This document shows, piece after piece, positions 11,713 through 24,700 of a DNA stretch of 64,000 bases (its first letter is position 1; each line of letters starts with the position of its first letter). Location: NCBI GenBank assembly GCA_013397455.1, contig VYZB01000275.1, forward strand, positions 62,001 through 126,000, in the 5' to 3' direction. This stretch comes from Crotophaga sulcirostris (lineage: Eukaryota; Chordata; Aves; Cuculiformes; Crotophagidae). The notes under the pieces were generated by a model. The model was not told the origin of the DNA, made no database searches, and saw only the letters and a list, made by a program, of their open reading frames with translations. The position numbers and the translations under genes were made by a program.

Positions 11713-14084
11713 GAAGTTTCTCACCACCTCTCCAAACAAGGGCTATTCATGCCAGGATTGTGCTACTGACCCCTCAATAGCTCAACTGGTTAGACACAAA
11801 ATGATAACTGATGAATTTTTACTTTTGCTGAAATGAAGCCCTTTATCTGATGTTTGAGGAATTTCTTATTTTGAGACATCACCAGCATGTCATGTTGGCC
11901 AAAGGGTTTTAAAGGAGTCAGAGGAATACAGAAAGCAGGGCAGTTGTATAAATTCTGTACCTTGGGTTAAGCAGACTCTGTGTGCTAGAACTTCATTAAC
12001 TTTTTGGCATATTCTAAACCTAGAAATTCCTGGCTACAAATCATGGTTTTTGTTTAGCTTGGAAGGTGCCTTAAGATCAACCCTTACTCATTTATAAGCG
12101 TCAATAGGAAACTACCAGCCTGGATGACACTAAGGACTGAAACACAGGCTTCTACATTTTCAATGAAGGTCATATTTTGTAGATATTGTTTGTATCAGAC
12201 TTTCATCCTCTATGGATTATCAAAAAAAAAAATAAAAATGGAGACCTAAATACAAACTGCTGAATTTGGGGTCATCTACCACGTGTTATAAGGTTGAATT
12301 TATCAACGTATCTGCATTGGTCATACCAAAATAAACCTCATGTGGAGAGGACTTACAGTAAGTTCCCATCATGGACTGCCTTGCCATTGAATCTCCAGCT
12401 GTCTGATAAGGACAGTTTGAAACTCACTTTCTAAGACAGTACCACATTTGTTTAACTGAGTTCAAGGATATGATCTGAAAACTATTCCTAATTGAAGTGG
12501 GTTCACAACTGCTGTCATGGAAAGCAACTGATAATTGTAGGTCATGAGAAATCATCACGTGAACTGAAGTTCAGAACTTTCAGAGGAATTTCTGGGAAAC
12601 TATCCAGGGACTTCAACTTCGATTGTGAAAATGACACTTATCTATTATTTGCAATTAAGTCATTTATAGTATTGGTGATTTGCCTTAATGAAAATAACCC
12701 CCACAACTTAATAATAATTTAATAAATGTTCATTCATCAAGAATCACAGAAAATATTTGAAAATTAGAAAGCTGAAGTTTGGAACAAAACACTGTGGAAC
12801 GATTCTACAGACTTTTTCCAGGAAATGAATTATTATTCAGTATTAAACCAGAAACTGCTGTAGGAATTTTTTCTGTTATTATTTTCTAGTAATTTTTACA
12901 AGACCTTTCAATGTGTTAACTTAGAAAGAGGAATCTTTGAAAACAATTATTTGACTTGTATAACAGACAATCTGACCTTTAAAAATCTACAAAAAAAAAA
13001 AGTAGCCTTGTTTTTCAAAGCTATCATAGTAACAGTCCTATAAAGTTTTGTATTTTTTATCTAATTCCAGCACATATTCCCTAATTTAGTACTTGAGTAT
13101 CCACTGGATGGGTAAGTAAGTGTTTGGTGAAGACAAACATGTTCCTATTTTACATTTCCTGTCCCGAGAGTAAAAATTTGCCCAAAGTATCATGTTGCAC
13201 ACTCTTACATTTTAGGATGTTACTTTCTTAAATTTCATTTGATATCTCTTTAAAATAATTTCTCTTCTATTATCTAAATGAATAAAACACCAAAAAAAAA
13301 GATTGATGGCTTTGAGTGAAGCTTTTCAGTTCTTTTGATTTTGGGAAACGAAGTACAATTTTCAAATCCATCTTTGTTCCATTTACAAAGACATGAAACT
13401 ACAATAAGAAGACATTAGGGGTTTTTTTTATTAAACTCTGCCTATGAGGGTGGAAGTCATTGCACTAAATTTTAGACATTTAAAACTTAGACACAAAAAT
13501 CTGAACTACTCAATGTAGGCAGGATGTTCATTCATAGGAAATTAATGGAATAGATGCTTCTCAAGGTGATTCATCTGACCTCAGTTACCTGTTTTAAGCT
13601 GAAATGTCTCTGGGATGCCTATTTCTCTCCCCTGACTGCAGAAACCTACTCAGTCTTATATGGCAAGCTTTTAAACACTAGATTACTCCTACGTCTCGTC
13701 ACCTAGATATGTCTTTAAAAAATTACTTTGCTGGCCCAGCCTCTCTAACTTTCAGGATGGGAATTTTGAAAGTTCTGCCTAACTTCACAATGATGATGGC
13801 AGAAAATCTTGTTCTAACTTCGGGAAAGAAATGTCAATTCATTGAGCTACTTAAAGTATAAAAACATTAAAAAATTCATTATTTGTATTTTGACTCACTT
13901 CTTCACTCCCATTGCTACAGATGCTCCGTGACACTTAAGTGACTGGATACTCCATTGCTCAGTGAATTGAATTGCCATTTCTGTCAGTGACCTTATGCAC
14001 AAAATGCTCTCCATACAGAATAACTGCATTTTATCCCCAACTTTCACATGTAAGGTTGCCTATGCAAACAAGACATACACAGGG
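11713..14084. other. Gene-free spacer with one possible GTGATTCATC repeat
   Basis: AT-rich sequence with homopolymer A and T runs and no exon. A segment around 13540-13645 carries GTGATTCATC at 13566-13575. It loosely aligns with segments at 28435, 41170 and 49431, which may be copies of an uncatalogued dispersed repeat (see findings). Confidence 0.45.
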
Positions 14085-14380
14085 AAACAGATCCCATCTC
14101 ACCTCTATGCCCAGCAACATCATGGAACAGATCCTCCCAGAAGATGTGCCAAAACATATGGAAAAAAAGGATGTAGAATGCCTGACTAATCCAGTGGCCT
14201 TCTACAATGGAGTGACCACATCACTGGACAAGAAAAGAGCCACAGATGTCACCTACCTGGACATCTGTAAGGTCTTTGATACAGTCCCCCACAATATTCT
14301 GGCAGTTAAATTGGAGAGATGTGGGTTTGGTGGATGGACTATTAGATGGATAAGGAATTAGCTGGATAAGCCTGTCCAAG
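14085..14380 (+). mobile_element. CR1 LINE (outer copy), left part, RT fragment
   Basis: Plus-strand CR1 ORF2 fragment. The readable frame includes [16 protein letters not shown], then [16 protein letters not shown], then [16 protein letters not shown] and [10 protein letters not shown]. This is the N-terminal reverse-transcriptase region, with the YLD aspartate position of RT motif A still visible. A short internal deletion of perhaps 15 residues lies before NPVAF. The open frame 13972-14361 exists only because of this fragment and is not a host gene. It is interrupted at about 14381 by an oppositely oriented CR1 and probably resumes near 15008. Confidence 0.88.
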
Positions 14381-14381
14381 G

Positions 14382-15005
14382 AATCGTAGAATCATAAAAT
14401 CGTCTGGTTGGAAAAGACCTCTGAGATCATGGAGTCCAACTGTACCTGTCCACGTACTAAACTATGTCCCTGAGGAGCTCATCTACCCATTCTTTAAACA
14501 TTCACGGGGATAGTGACTCAACCACCTCCCTGGGTAGCCTCTACCAGTGCCTGACCACCCTTTCGGTGAAGAAATTTTTCCTCATATCTAGTCTGAACCT
14601 CCCCTTGCACAGCTTGTGGCCATTTCCTCTCATCCTGTCACCTGTTACTTGGGAGAAGAGACCAACACTCACTTCGCTACAACCTCCTTTCGGGGAGTTG
14701 TAGACAGCGATGAGGTCTCCCCTCAGCCCCCTCTTCTCTGAGCTAAACAACCCCAGTTCCCTCAACTGCTCCTCGTTAAGACTTGTTCTCCAGCCCCTTC
14801 ACCAGCCTCGTTGCCCTTCTCTGGACATGCTCCAGCCCCTCAATGTCCTTCTTGTAGTGAGGGGTCCAAAACTGAACACAGGACTCGAGGTTTGGCCTCA
14901 CCAGTGCTGATACAGGGGCACAATCGCTTCTCTGCTCCTGCTGACCGCACTGTTTCCGTTATAAGTCAAGATACCATTGGCCTGCACATAGGCCAGGGCA
15001 CTCCC
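14382..15005 (-). mobile_element. CR1 LINE (inner copy) inserted into an older CR1
   Basis: Minus-strand CR1 fragment of about 620 bases. It runs from a classical tail (AATCGTAGAATCATAAAATC on +, 14382-14401) through the 3' untranslated region and ORF2 C-terminus into the RT/thumb-equivalent coding region. The minus frame shows [23 protein letters not shown] and [18 protein letters not shown] residues. It separates two plus-strand CR1 blocks, so it is the younger of the pair. It also gives an uninterrupted internal reference for the gap in the 7.47 kb copy. Confidence 0.88.
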
Positions 15006-15007
15006 CA

Positions 15008-15728
15008 ATATCATTATAGACTGAGGAAGAATTGGTTGAGAGGTGTCATGTGAAGGACTTGGGAATACCGGTGGAAGGAAAAATTGGACATGAGTCAGCA
15101 AGGTGCACTTTTAGTCCAGAAAGTGAGCCATATCCTGGACTGCACCAAAAGAAGTGTGACGAGCAGGCTGAGGGAGGTGATTCTCCCCCTGTATTCCACT
15201 CTTGTGAGACCCTACCTGGATTACTGTGTTCAGCTGTGGGGTCTCCAGCACAGGTAAGACATGGACCTGTTTCAGTGGGTCCAGAGGAAATCCACAAAGG
15301 TGATCAGAGGGCTGGAGCACCCCTCCTGTGAAGACAGGCTGAGAGAGTAGGGGTTGTTCAGCCTGGAGACCTTATTACAGCTTTCAGTCCTTAAAAGTGG
15401 TTTATTAGAAAGAGAGGGAGATGCTTTTTACAAAGGTCTGTAGTGATTGCTTGTGGCAAGTGGCAATGGCTTAAAACTAAAAGAGGATGCGTTTACAGTG
15501 AATATAATGAGGATATATTTAAAATGAGGGCAGTGAGACAGTGGAACAGATTGGTCAGAGAGGTTGTGGTTGCACCATCACTGGAAGTGTTCAAGCTCAA
15601 GATGGATGGGGCTTTGAGCTACCTGATCTGGTAAAATATTTGCTTGCTCAAGGCAAGGCAGTTGGACTAGATGACCCTTATATGACCTTGGCAACTCAAA
15701 CCATGCTGGGGTTCTATGATTCTATGAC
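15008..15728 (+). mobile_element. CR1 LINE (outer copy), right part with 3' tail
   Basis: Plus-strand CR1 from the ORF2 mid-region to the 3' end. Recognisable words include SVTSRLREVILPLYSTLV and VRPYLDYCVQLWG at about 15165-15240, the LEHPSCEDRLRE region and FSLET near 15350, then a degraded C-terminus. It ends in the classical octamer tail TTCTATGATTCTATGAC (15712-15728). Stops and frameshifts are frequent, so it is older than the nested minus copy. Compared with a full CR1, the sequence between the left part (ending RWIRN) and this part lacks a block that includes the RT catalytic site. Either a deletion accompanied the nested insertion or the outer copy was already deleted. Confidence 0.88.
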
Positions 15729-18700
15729 TTCCTTTGTCATTGCCAGATGAGGATGAGCAATGGGTTTCATGCTAAACTTTTTTGGAAAATACACAGTCTC
15801 TGTTGATAGTGGCACTGTTATTATCTTTCTTTATTCAACTCTGCAATCATTACAAGTCAAACTGCATTGTCAACTGAGGTTCTACATTGCTACATTTGAA
15901 CAGCATAAAAGTCATGAAGTTATCCTACTGTAAACAGGTGAGCATTTCCCGGTTTTACAAAAGGGATATTTGAGAGCCATGGAAATTAAAAGCGTTTTCA
16001 GAGAGATTTGTTGAAGTGTGACTATCCAATCCTTGTGTCAATTAAAGCATGAAACCTTGTGTCAATGTTAGATTAAGTTAATCCCACCCTGTTCCAGTCA
16101 TTTCTGTAGACCTTAAAGGGTATTAAAACAGTAGTGAAACTCACACTGTCCTAAAATCAGATTCTTTAAAATTAGCTCATAAACAGGTCTTCGGTGTGGT
16201 TAGTGAGCAGTGAGAGACTATGTACTCCTCCATCGATTTATTTCCAGGCTCTCTTTATATTTCTCCTCACCTCAGCATGGGAAAGCACCTGAAGCATCAG
16301 ACCTGCCTTTACCTTTTGTCACCACATAGATCACTCTTTTTTTTCCAAATATTCAGTTGAGTCTCCTTCAGTTCATTTCCGCAAACTGCATTTGTATAAT
16401 GCCTGAGTAATAAAAGTCAGCAAAATGACTAGATGGAATTTCATCCTTTCGCATTATCATTGAAAAAGACATTACTGGTCCCCTACCAAAAATATCCATC
16501 AACCTAATTACATCCCTTTTCATCACAAAGTTTTAAAATAGGATACCTAAGTGTGATAGGCAATATAGAGTTATTTAATGACCATAGGGGAGATATATTT
16601 TGATTCATTTTCTTATGTGTTAAAAATTTATGACAAACATAAAACCCTGTTATAGCAGCTGGATCATTTGTAATGGTCATAATTTTATTTGAATCATATA
16701 TAGATAAAACATTATGTACGTTTTAAAGCATAATGCCATTCTGAACCACTTGGGGAGACAGTCTGGTGGACTGGAAATAAAGTAAATGGTAAGCATGATC
16801 TTAACTGAAAAACAGGTCAACTGTGAAGCTTGGCATCTAAAAGAGTGATTGTTTTTTAAGTCTTTGATGAAAATTTTTTACAAATTTTAAATGTGTCTCT
16901 ATGGAAATGTCTACTTTTTCAGAAAACAGATAATCTGATTCATTTCAGACTTGAGGAAAGTTTTAACATTTTACATTAAATTGGAAGTGCAACACTCCTT
17001 TCTATTTTGTGGGCATGTTAACAAATTTTAAACCAAATTCAGATGGTTTCTGTTTTATTGGAATTTATATGAATAAAGTTTGCTTTGTGGCAAAAAGTTG
17101 GTCCAGGATAGTAAAAGGAAAAGTCCGAAAAATTCAGAAATAATTTTAAAATGTAAAAGACATTTATGCTGGAATTTTCCTATAAATAGAGATGGTAGAT
17201 TTGCATCCCTCTCCAAATTCCTGTTTAGTAGTTCAGTGTTGGTTAAATCATTGATGCTAATGTCTGCTCTTTTACTGGAGAATTGTGGTTCCAAATATTT
17301 TTTATACTCAGTGTTTATTTAAAAGGAAAGTAAAGCAGAGAATGCAGAGGAATTCGCAATTTTTCTTCTTAAAATACTTGAATTGCCTCTTTAAAGTAAC
17401 CAGTTGGCAGTGTATGTGAAAGGGAAATAAACATGTATAACGAAACTATGTCCTACAAGCATCTTTCAGGATTTATAGGGCAGCTGTCTCACTAGAAAAA
17501 ACTGATTCCTCAATTTCATCAAATTAGACATTGGCCTTCAATGGTTAAAAAGATTTTCCTCTTTGCAGAGCCTCCTGTGAAAACTAAGTTTTAGTTTCTG
17601 AACCTTGACTGATATAAAATGATACAACGAACTGGCTTTCCTTGGAGCCATGCCCATCTTCATCAGCTGAGGATCAGGCCCATATTTTTAATATTGTTAA
17701 AAGATAATCTCTGAACTATTTTACAATGTTTTCATATGGGGAACAGCTGCCAATTGCCACTACTGGAAGCTGGATGAAGCTCTTAGAATGAAAGAAATAA
17801 GAGTCACAGGAACCAATGGATCTGAAACAAAAGTATTTTAAACAGGTCATAAACTGACAATTTGCATATGTTTATGAATGCACACGTGTGCTGATGAGTA
17901 AGTATTTTGGTTATTTAATTTTGACTTGTATAAAGCATTGTCTTTTCCCTTATAGACTGTCTTGGGCAATTCTGCAATGCCATGGAAACTGGTACGATGA
18001 CTTACATGAAAAAAAATCTTCTTTCATCTCTAAATCATGGACTTTTCTGTCATATTTTAAATCATGCAACTGCAAGCTTATTTCAAATTTGTGAGAGAAT
18101 TAATAAGCTTTAAAATATATCCTAAAAAGTCTCTCTCTTTTCTGTGAAAGACAAAGTAAGGTGTAGATAATCTATAATTTATATTATAAAAGTAAATTAT
18201 CACCACTAAACTCTTCTCCCAACTCCCTTTCTTTTCAAAATAGTACAAAAACATGCCCTTCATTTGCTCCATTCTTCTGCTAGATAATATTTTGCAGGTG
18301 AAGGATGGTTTTCTTTTTCTTTGGGGATTATCCCAAAATGAATGTTTGGGATATTTTTCCTTCTTTATATTTCTGTTGTGCTATCATAAGATTCCTTAGG
18401 GAACACTGAATCTCTAATAGCTGGATGTTTTATCTAATACAGATGACAGGGTTATTTCTCTGTGACTCGTGAAAGATTTTTGTGTTATGGTTGAAATTTT
18501 TTTGGAAGGTATATATATATTTTTTAATATTTCAGCATAAATTATATGGAATTACCTGAGACAACTATGACAAGTAAGAGCTTGTATAACAATAACAAGA
18601 ATAAATGATCAAGAAATTACTTACATTTGCAATACTTATCTGCAATACATATGAGTCAAGTACCTATATTGCTTGTTTCACTGCCATCAATATTAATTAC

Positions 18701-21700
18701 AGCAATAAAAATGACTCAGTTATTGCTGTCCTGAAAAGATGTTAATGATGTGGTCATCACTGAAATAGCTAAATTGGCTAATGTGATGGCACAATAAATT
18801 CAGATTATAATTGGGCTGATTCTCTTTTCTCTGACATCTGTGTAAATTAGGAACTTCCTAAGTATAAAATTTGTGTAAATGAGATAAGATTCAGATCTTT
18901 GCTGTATAGCTGTGGAGACTTGTTTGTAATAGTTGGGTAATTTTACTTAGTTGCTCTGCACTTTTGTACATTAGCTGGCATTTATGTTCCATATACATAT
19001 ACGCATCATTAATATCTAACTTACTAACATATTAAGATACTTGCATAAGTTATATTTTCCAGCAAATCACCAGAAAGATTTTCTGGTATATGATAATCGT
19101 AAAAAAAATACATCTATATATTGTATTTATGAATAATCATACAAAAAAAATCTTTTAACTAAATTCATGATTAAAAAGCTAATTTTTTAAAACTTAGGGG
19201 GAAAATGTCTACTTGCCTCTCCTGTCTCTTTTATTTTAACTACACTACTGCATATTACTTTTCTACTAGATCCTAGCCTCATTTAGAGACCAACCTGGAC
19301 AGTCTGCTATTAATGAACAGCAAGGCAATGCTTGGCTTTGTGATTTAATTCAACGTTCTGAAGCTTTATTTACTGTTCAATATTCACACTTTGCTCTGAA
19401 GACACAATGATTGATTTCTTCCCAGCATTTCCGTGATGCTTGTCTTTTATAATATCCATGGGTTTCACAAAGATTACTGAATTTTTGTGCTTATTACTTC
19501 TATTAGACAAAGAGTCTATATTATTCCCTTTTTAGAGACGCAGAGACCATGGTTGACCTCATTTTACCCCACGTATTTTAGTTGTGTAACTCTGGTACCT
19601 AAGACAACTGCCTAATAATTTCAGATTTGTGCTTTTGTCAGTGGGAAGAAGCAAGATCTTTGCAGAACAACACAAATTTTAACTGGGTACCTCTCTGTTT
19701 CTACTAGCAGTAGAGCATAAAAAAAATACAGTTCTAACACTAATAATGCCCAAATTTCACAGGGGTAGATGCATATTCTTATTTACCAGTGGTTTATGCA
19801 AGGCTTAATTTATCAAGGGAATAAAAACAAACCGCCTAGCAAGTGCATCTGTTTCCATCATTTTATTGTTTTATTGAAGGAATGAGCCTGATCAATTTTC
19901 CCTGCAAGTTCTTTGATTTCTTCAAAGCAGATGACCTGCAGATCCCACGCCAAGCAACCCTAAAGCATGACACACACGTTTAATAGCCAACAGTAGGGTT
20001 TTTGGTTTAAACAACGTACCTAGGAATACAGAGGCTGTCCTGCAGAAATAACTCTGGACTTGGGTCCTCCACAGAGAGATTTCACCTGTCTCTGCTAGGA
20101 GACTATATTTTTTTTCCAGTAATCTACTCTCTAACATGTTATATATATATTCCATTTTTTTTTAAAAAAAATATCTAATAGCTTATTAAATTGAACAACC
20201 TTCACTTATTCCCACAGCCTTGCCCATTTCTGGACCTTGATTCTTAAGAAATTGAAATGCAGAATTCAGCCGCTAGCACATAGTTGCTGAAATACTTTGG
20301 CACTTTGCAGTTTTCACCACTTGACGCCCCTTGTCAAAACATTAAGGGGGTTGTAGAGCAGCAGCATGTCATTATGTAACATTTTTACACATCATATTTA
20401 TAAAGAGTCAAACACATTTTATTCTTGATCTAGAACTCCGCTAATTAGATGCTGCTGACAGTTTGACTGCAGACTTTGAGTCGGAATACTGTCATGCTGT
20501 TCCCGGTTGGCATTTATAGTTGGCTGGTCCATAGAAGCATGGACCATTCTGCTCAGGTTTTCAAGGCGAGACAGAAGCGTCGAAACTTTTCACCACTTGT
20601 TCATCATCTCTTGCTTGTTAATTAATGTCTGTACAGTGTTTTGAGCATGTGCTGTCAGAATTCTGCCGATATTTCCACGGTGAAAAAGCCTAGAAAATAC
20701 TATTGTGGATGCCCTACAAACAACTCAACAATACCAGCTGGGAAAAAGATAAGGCAGAGATAAATCACTTGAGACTAGGACTTTTTACAAAGCATATATA
20801 CCACAGTATTATCATAGCAATAAAGGTTGTTGCTCTTGTCATTATAGGTTAAACTTTATCATTTAGCCGAGCTCAGCAAAAGTGGGACAATACAGAGCCC
20901 AGCAGCCAATGCAAAGCTATCTCAAAGGATGTGAAGGTAATGTTCAAGTTAGTGACCATTTGGACTAAAGGTACATACCAGGCAGATTCTTCTTTCATTT
21001 CTAGAAATCATATCCAGATGACCTCCCAGGACATTTTACATGTAGTGGAATTTGTGATATACCTTACTCAGCTCCACGCTGCTAAATAGCCCATATCCTG
21101 ATCACGTTCCTGAACTATGTACAAGTCAATCACACATTACAGACATTTTGAGTATTCACCGGAGAAATTACATGTTATTAAAACTATCTGTTATACTTCC
21201 ATTCTCCAAAGTCATAATCTTTGTAGGTTACTAGTTTTCTGCGCAGACTACGTCACATGTCTACACAAAAAGAATCAAACCTCCTTCAATGAAATTAAAT
21301 AGGAATTTACCTACCTATAAATCCAGTTCATAATATCTGCTTTCCAGAACTGTATAACTCTAATATACTATGCATTTTTTTATTGACATTTTCCTGTGTG
21401 CCAAAATTCAGGCACAGTTATGTAGAGAAATGGGTGTTCTCCAACTAAAAAACAGTGCAATGCAGATTAGAAGGAGAGTTAACAAAGTTAGGAGTAATCA
21501 GGAGTGGGAATAGGTCTGTTGGAAATTGTATTAATTCCTGCTTTTCCTGTTCACCATCTACTCATAATGACATCTGTATCTATTGTGTTCCCTAAACTAT
21601 GTGGTCAACTCTAGACTGCAAAATCTCTTCTAACTGTTTTGTTCACCAGTTTTCTAAAAATTCTTGTGTCAAGGCTCACTGAAAACAAAGGCAAAATTAT

Positions 21701-24700
21701 TCATTCATTTCTAGTGATTTCAAAAGTAATAGATAATGTTTCATACTTCTTTCTGCCAGGCACGACACTCATGCAACTTCTGAGATGGTCTATCATTTAT
21801 GTAATGCCTAAATACAAATTTATTTTCTGAACTTGGAAGCACGCATATGAAAACATGGTCAGAAACTTATTTAGAGAAGCTTTTCAAAACCATAGAAATG
21901 TATTTACAAGCAAAAGAAACTTTTAAAGAGGAAGGTTTTTGGTTTTATTTTTTCAGTATGAATTATTTCATGTCCCTTGCCCGCAGGTTTTAAGAGCTCA
22001 AGTTTATTCAATATTTGTAAAGAACTGGTTGCTTCTTTAGGAGAGTAAAACCATGCCTTTATATAAAGACAGCCTTTACATTTATCAGTTCAGCAGTCTT
22101 AATCTCTTCCTTTGAAAAATGTGGAAAAGGGTGTGTGAGAGGAAAATACATGAGTATAATTGGACAGGAACATGTTAGTTCCTTAGTTTTGTTGTCTTTT
22201 TCTTTGGAAACAGAAATTCTGTTACATTTAGACACAATAAAACAAGAACATTGTCAGCTGTAAAATTTTTCCCACAGAAATATTACAGGCAGCACAAGGT
22301 AATCACAATGATACTTTGGAGCTTTGTTTAAATGCATGCTGTGCTTCATGCATGATGCAGAATTCAACAGACAGCAATACGAAGAGGAGAAAGAGGCTTG
22401 TTTGTCTTCAAATTACATAATCCACTTGTCTTTGTTGTTACCATTCTAGCATTTTGTCCCAAGATGTTCTGCTTCTCATAAAGTGCATTCAGCCTTATCT
22501 GGGGCTCAGAAGCCTAAGGCTTTGTTACAATAGTTATTTATAACTTAAAAATGCTAGCTGAAAAAGAAAACACTTCTTCAGTCATAAATAAATAGCTCAT
22601 TTGTACCTAGGGAGGAGAAGAATAGCTTTCAAAGAGCTTCCACTTCAATTGCCGAATCATGGCTTTCAGGTAGAAACTATTGGAAGAAGGTTCTCTAAAA
22701 CTTGATTCGTGTAGTTTGTTATTGAAAGCCTATTGCTAAGATTTCCAGAATTACTCTGGGATTTGAATACCTTTGTGGGTTTTTAAGTGTCCAACTTGGA
22801 ATGACTCTGAAATAGCCATTATAATACTAAGCGTTTCCAACTCCCCGAAAACCTGACATTCTTGTCAAATACAAGACTAACCATTTAGATATGGAAGAAC
22901 AAAACTTTTTTGCCAATAAGAAAATGAGTGGCACCTGCAGACAGAGGAGCTCATTCATGGCAGATAATTTAGACCTTTGAAATGCAGTGAAGGTAAAGAA
23001 AAGAATTCTTGAAGCTTCCTATCAATCTAAGTAACAATTTATGAATTATTGTAAACGTTGATTTTGTGCTTAGAAATTTATTTCAGATATAGGCCTGACT
23101 TTTTATTGAAACATGTAAATCAGAAACTATCCTATGTTTATAATGATACTGTTTTGATTGTGTTTGATATCAGTTATACTGGTATGAAACTAAAACACTG
23201 ATAAAGAGTTTTCTTATTTCCAAAGATGAATCAGCTATACCCAAATGACTACAATTTCATGAGTGTTAACAATTCAACTATGAAGTTCAACAGTATAGTC
23301 ACATCACAGTTGAAACGCTTAAGTTTTGTGTGATAAGAGACCTTACATATTAATTCCAGCCAAACAGTGATATAAACATACTCAAAAGAGTTTAACTTTC
23401 AAAAATCAGGTAAAAAACCTCAGCTGTATTTTCACCCTCACGTACAGGTTTTGCGAAGATATTTTTCCTTTTAATTTCAGCAGAATTCTTTTGGGTTTAA
23501 GGGGTAAAAAGGGAAGAAAAGAATCAGTGACTTTGAATTTGAACTACACTTAAACAAGATTTATTACTAAATTTTAGTTGAGACTGGTTTTGTGCTAACT
23601 GATCGTCTTTGCTGCTCTCTCGGATCATCATCCAAATAACATTTGAGCATTTCCGAACCTCCCAAATAAACAGTAATATTTTTTCCTATCTTTATTTTTG
23701 TTATTAGGCTAGAATAGTACATTCAATTTTCCCAGCTTACAAAATTTCTAAGCAGCAACAGAAAAACCTCCTGAACTCTCCAAAGTGTATGCTGAAATGC
23801 AGCATTTCACTTCTCTTTAATTCCTTTCAGTAGGTGTTGAAATCTTTTATAGTAAATTGCATTTTACATGTTAGGAACTTCAAAAGAAGGTGTTAATATA
23901 ATTGAGACATGATAAGTTTGACAGTTGGTGTCATTATATGAGTTTCACTCAGTAGCCTTCTGAAGCAAAAATAATAAAAATATCTGTCTTCCTAAAGAAG
24001 GGAAACTTATGCCTATAGTGATGAAACAACCTCCTGATAATTTGCTTTAATCCATAAAGTCTTTGTCCAGTCCCAATATTAAATATTTTAAAGTTTATTA
24101 CATGTAACTATTCCATAGTTCTGACATTATCTTAAACATGCATTTTTTAAGCAATATCATTGAATTCTGTGATTATTTCACTCCTTTATATTTGTACAAG
24201 TGTACAGATGGGCAAATATTTTACAGTTAGCTACTTAACACTCACTTCAAATCTCATTGCCCTTCAGTGTGTTTCAATAGGCCCAGGTCCTGCCCCAAAT
24301 TACCACTTTTATAATGATTTGAGAGGCTGTAACTATTATGAAGTACGTTTCTACGTTTTTTGAAGATCATGCCAAATAACAGAGAAAGGTCTGGGGACAG
24401 TCATGAACAGAGCTACCAGAAATGTCATTTGGAGAGCCTGGGAACAGGGAGGCATTCTGAGTACCAGTTAGTTGATTCATTTCCTGATGAAATTTTGGTT
24501 ACCAACATGTGTTTTAGTTGATCAGTAAAGGTTAGGACTCAGAATGCTAAAATGGGTAGGAAGATTTATTTTTTTTGTCCATTTTGAAGCCTTTGGAACA
24601 ATCGGAAAAAAAAAAGTTGATAGGTGTGTAAAATACAAAAGAAACTATCTTTTGGCTCACATATGCTAATGAAGAATGAAATAAAGGACAACTACTCACC

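Noticed and set aside
13972..14361. 129-codon plus-strand frame with reverse-transcriptase motifs as a host gene
   Set aside because: The motifs are those of CR1 ORF2, and the frame is part of a truncated, interrupted LINE.
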